Shown: positions 5,304-6,257 of the stretch, piece by piece
How the letters are laid out: every line of letters starts with the position of its first letter
Position numbering within the stretch: the stretch's first letter is position 1
Source of the DNA: Verrucomicrobiales bacterium
GTDB lineage: Bacteria > Verrucomicrobiota > Verrucomicrobiia > Verrucomicrobiales > Akkermansiaceae
DNA: 6,257 nucleotides
Direction: 5' to 3'
Assembly (NCBI GenBank): GCA_002729295.1
Contig: PBTU01000039.1
Span: 4,197-10,453, forward strand
The notes under the pieces: model-generated
Told to the model about the DNA's origin: nothing
The model's database searches: none
What the model saw: the letters and a program-made list of their open reading frames with translations, nothing else
Program-made: the position numbers and the translations under genes

Positions 5304-6257
5304 CTATTTAACTTCCACCTCAATATACTTAACCCGATGCACCCAGACGCTCTGGACCAGGCCAAGGAGAAACATGCAGATCACGACAAAGGTTCCAGAG
5401 TAGCTAACGAGCGGAAGTGGAATTCCGGTGATCGGTGTGAGGAGAATGCACATTCCGATACTCTCGAAGAGGTGGGCAAAGAAAAGGCCAACCACACCGC
5501 CGACGATGATTCGCCCGGCGAGGTCACGGCTGTAAAAAGCGATAAAGAGACATTGAATCAGAAGAAGAGCGAAAGCGGTCACGAGAAGAAGCGCCCCTCG
5601 AAAGCCCTGCTCCTCTCCAATCACGGCAAAGATATAATCGTTATGGGCGGTCTTCCAAGGAATATAGCGTTTGTCGTGGAGAGATCCTCTTTCTTCGGTT
5701 GCCCCCCACCCCAGGCCTTTCCAGCCCGCTTTCCCGATGGCCGTCGAAACCCAAAACGGGGCCCAGGTATCATCGTTTTTTTCGACCTGCCCCTCCTTCA
5801 GGGTTTCCAGATAAATCTCAATTCGCTCGGTTCCCCGCTCGGAAACACTTGGCAGGACGACGAAGTAAGCAATGGGTGCCACTCCGATGACAATGGCAGT
5901 CAAAAGAGTGAGATAGCGCCAAGGAATACCGCTCACCAATGAAGCAACCACAGCCACGGGCACCCAAACCAGAGCCGACCCCATATCACCTAATTTCACC
6001 ACCATCAAAAACGGAATCCCGGTAATCACGCCAATCAAGCCCACCCTAAACCAGGGTGCTCCCATGATTCGGTGAATCTTCGGCAGATCTTGCGATAAAG
6101 TGGCAATCGCAATAATCCCGGCTGCAATAGCAACCTGTGCGGGCTGGAAGCTGATCGGACCGAAGGACAATCGGTGCACCGCATCATCAGATCCCATTGC
6201 CATCGCAGTCAGGCCCAGTCCGACGACATACATAGGAACACCCAACCATCGGACCCA
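5304..6257 (-). CDS. rodA: RodA-type SEDS peptidoglycan glycosyltransferase, 5' part missing
   Basis: The reading frame stays open through the right edge, so the N-terminus lies outside the window; the in-frame TTG at 6243-6245 is an internal codon (W-V-R-W-L-G precedes and includes it). The product is a polytopic SEDS protein that polymerises lipid II for lateral wall growth with a class B PBP. Residue numbers count from that TTG. Visible marks are F-Q-P-A-Q at 33-37, K-L-G-D-M-G-S-A at 84-91, and a large periplasmic loop ending in H-N-D-Y-I-F-A-V-I-G-E-E-Q-G at 201-214. Asp203 there aligns with the catalytic aspartate of RodA/FtsW (H-T-D-F-I-F). Next come T-P-I-T-G-I-P-L-P-L-V-S-Y-S-G-T at 270-285 and a short basic C-terminal tail. 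RodA is preferred over FtsW on overall appearance. The motifs at 34-37 and 281-285 depart from the usual Q-P-S-E and S-Y-G-G-S. Confidence 0.88.
   Translation of the reverse strand, partial: WVRWLGVPMYVVGLGLTAMAMGSDDAVHRLSFGPISFQPAQVAIAAGIIAIATLSQDLPKIHRIMGAPWFRVGLIGVITGIPFLMVVKLGDMGSALVWVPVAVVASLVSGIPWRYLTLLTAIVIGVAPIAYFVVLPSVSERGTERIEIYLETLKEGQVEKNDDTWAPFWVSTAIGKAGWKGLGWGATEERGSLHDKRYIPWKTAHNDYIFAVIGEEQGFRGALLLVTAFALLLIQCLFIAFYSRDLAGRIIVGGVVGLFFAHLFESIGMCILLTPITGIPLPLVSYSGTFVVICMFLLGLVQSVWVHRVKYIEVEVK

Noticed and set aside
5298..5942. Plus-strand open frame of 214 codons
   Set aside because: It is antisense to rodA, strongly hydrophilic and without motifs, as expected for the complement of membrane-helix codons.

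Overview
The window looks like a chromosomal segment of a Gram-negative bacterium, most likely from the Verrucomicrobiota. This is inferred from a secreted DUF1080-type protein, a decayed CbiX-like gene and a divergent TonB/ExbB/ExbD set sharing a transcription unit with peptide deformylase. No ribosomal RNA or other decisive marker is present, so the placement is tentative. Every intact gene lies on the minus strand, so transcription runs from high to low coordinates.

Reading in the direction of transcription: a RodA-type SEDS glycosyltransferase enters from beyond the right edge (5304-6257, 5' end missing). It is followed, after 72 bases, by a small secreted DUF1080 (3-keto-disaccharide hydrolase-like) protein (4632-5231). 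Next is a 475-base stretch without an intact minus-strand gene. On the plus strand it holds the remains of a CbiX/sirohydrochlorin chelatase-like gene (about 4199-4614) with a lost start codon, a premature stop and an apparent frameshift.

From 4156 leftward comes a tightly packed cluster that is probably one operon: a LipM/LplA-family lipoate or octanoyl transferase (GTG start), a TonB/TolA-like energy transducer (TTG start), ExbB/TolQ, ExbD/TolR (GTG start), peptide deformylase (overlapping exbD), a hypothetical protein with a low-complexity N-terminus, and possibly the first codons of one more gene at the left edge. Gaps are 33 bases or less, and most junctions lack a strong ribosome binding site, which suggests translational coupling.

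Functionally, ExbB, ExbD and the TonB-like protein should form a proton-motive-force-driven inner-membrane complex that acts across the periplasm. The deformylase and lipoyl-transfer enzyme are housekeeping functions expressed alongside it. No outer-membrane receptor, TolB or Pal gene is visible, so TonB-like (uptake) and Tol-like (envelope) roles cannot be separated. I found no clear undescribed system. The points most worth a second look are the decayed cbiX locus, the non-ATG, in-frame arrangement at the lipoyl-ligase/tonB junction, the altered signature motifs of RodA, and the uncharacterised last gene.
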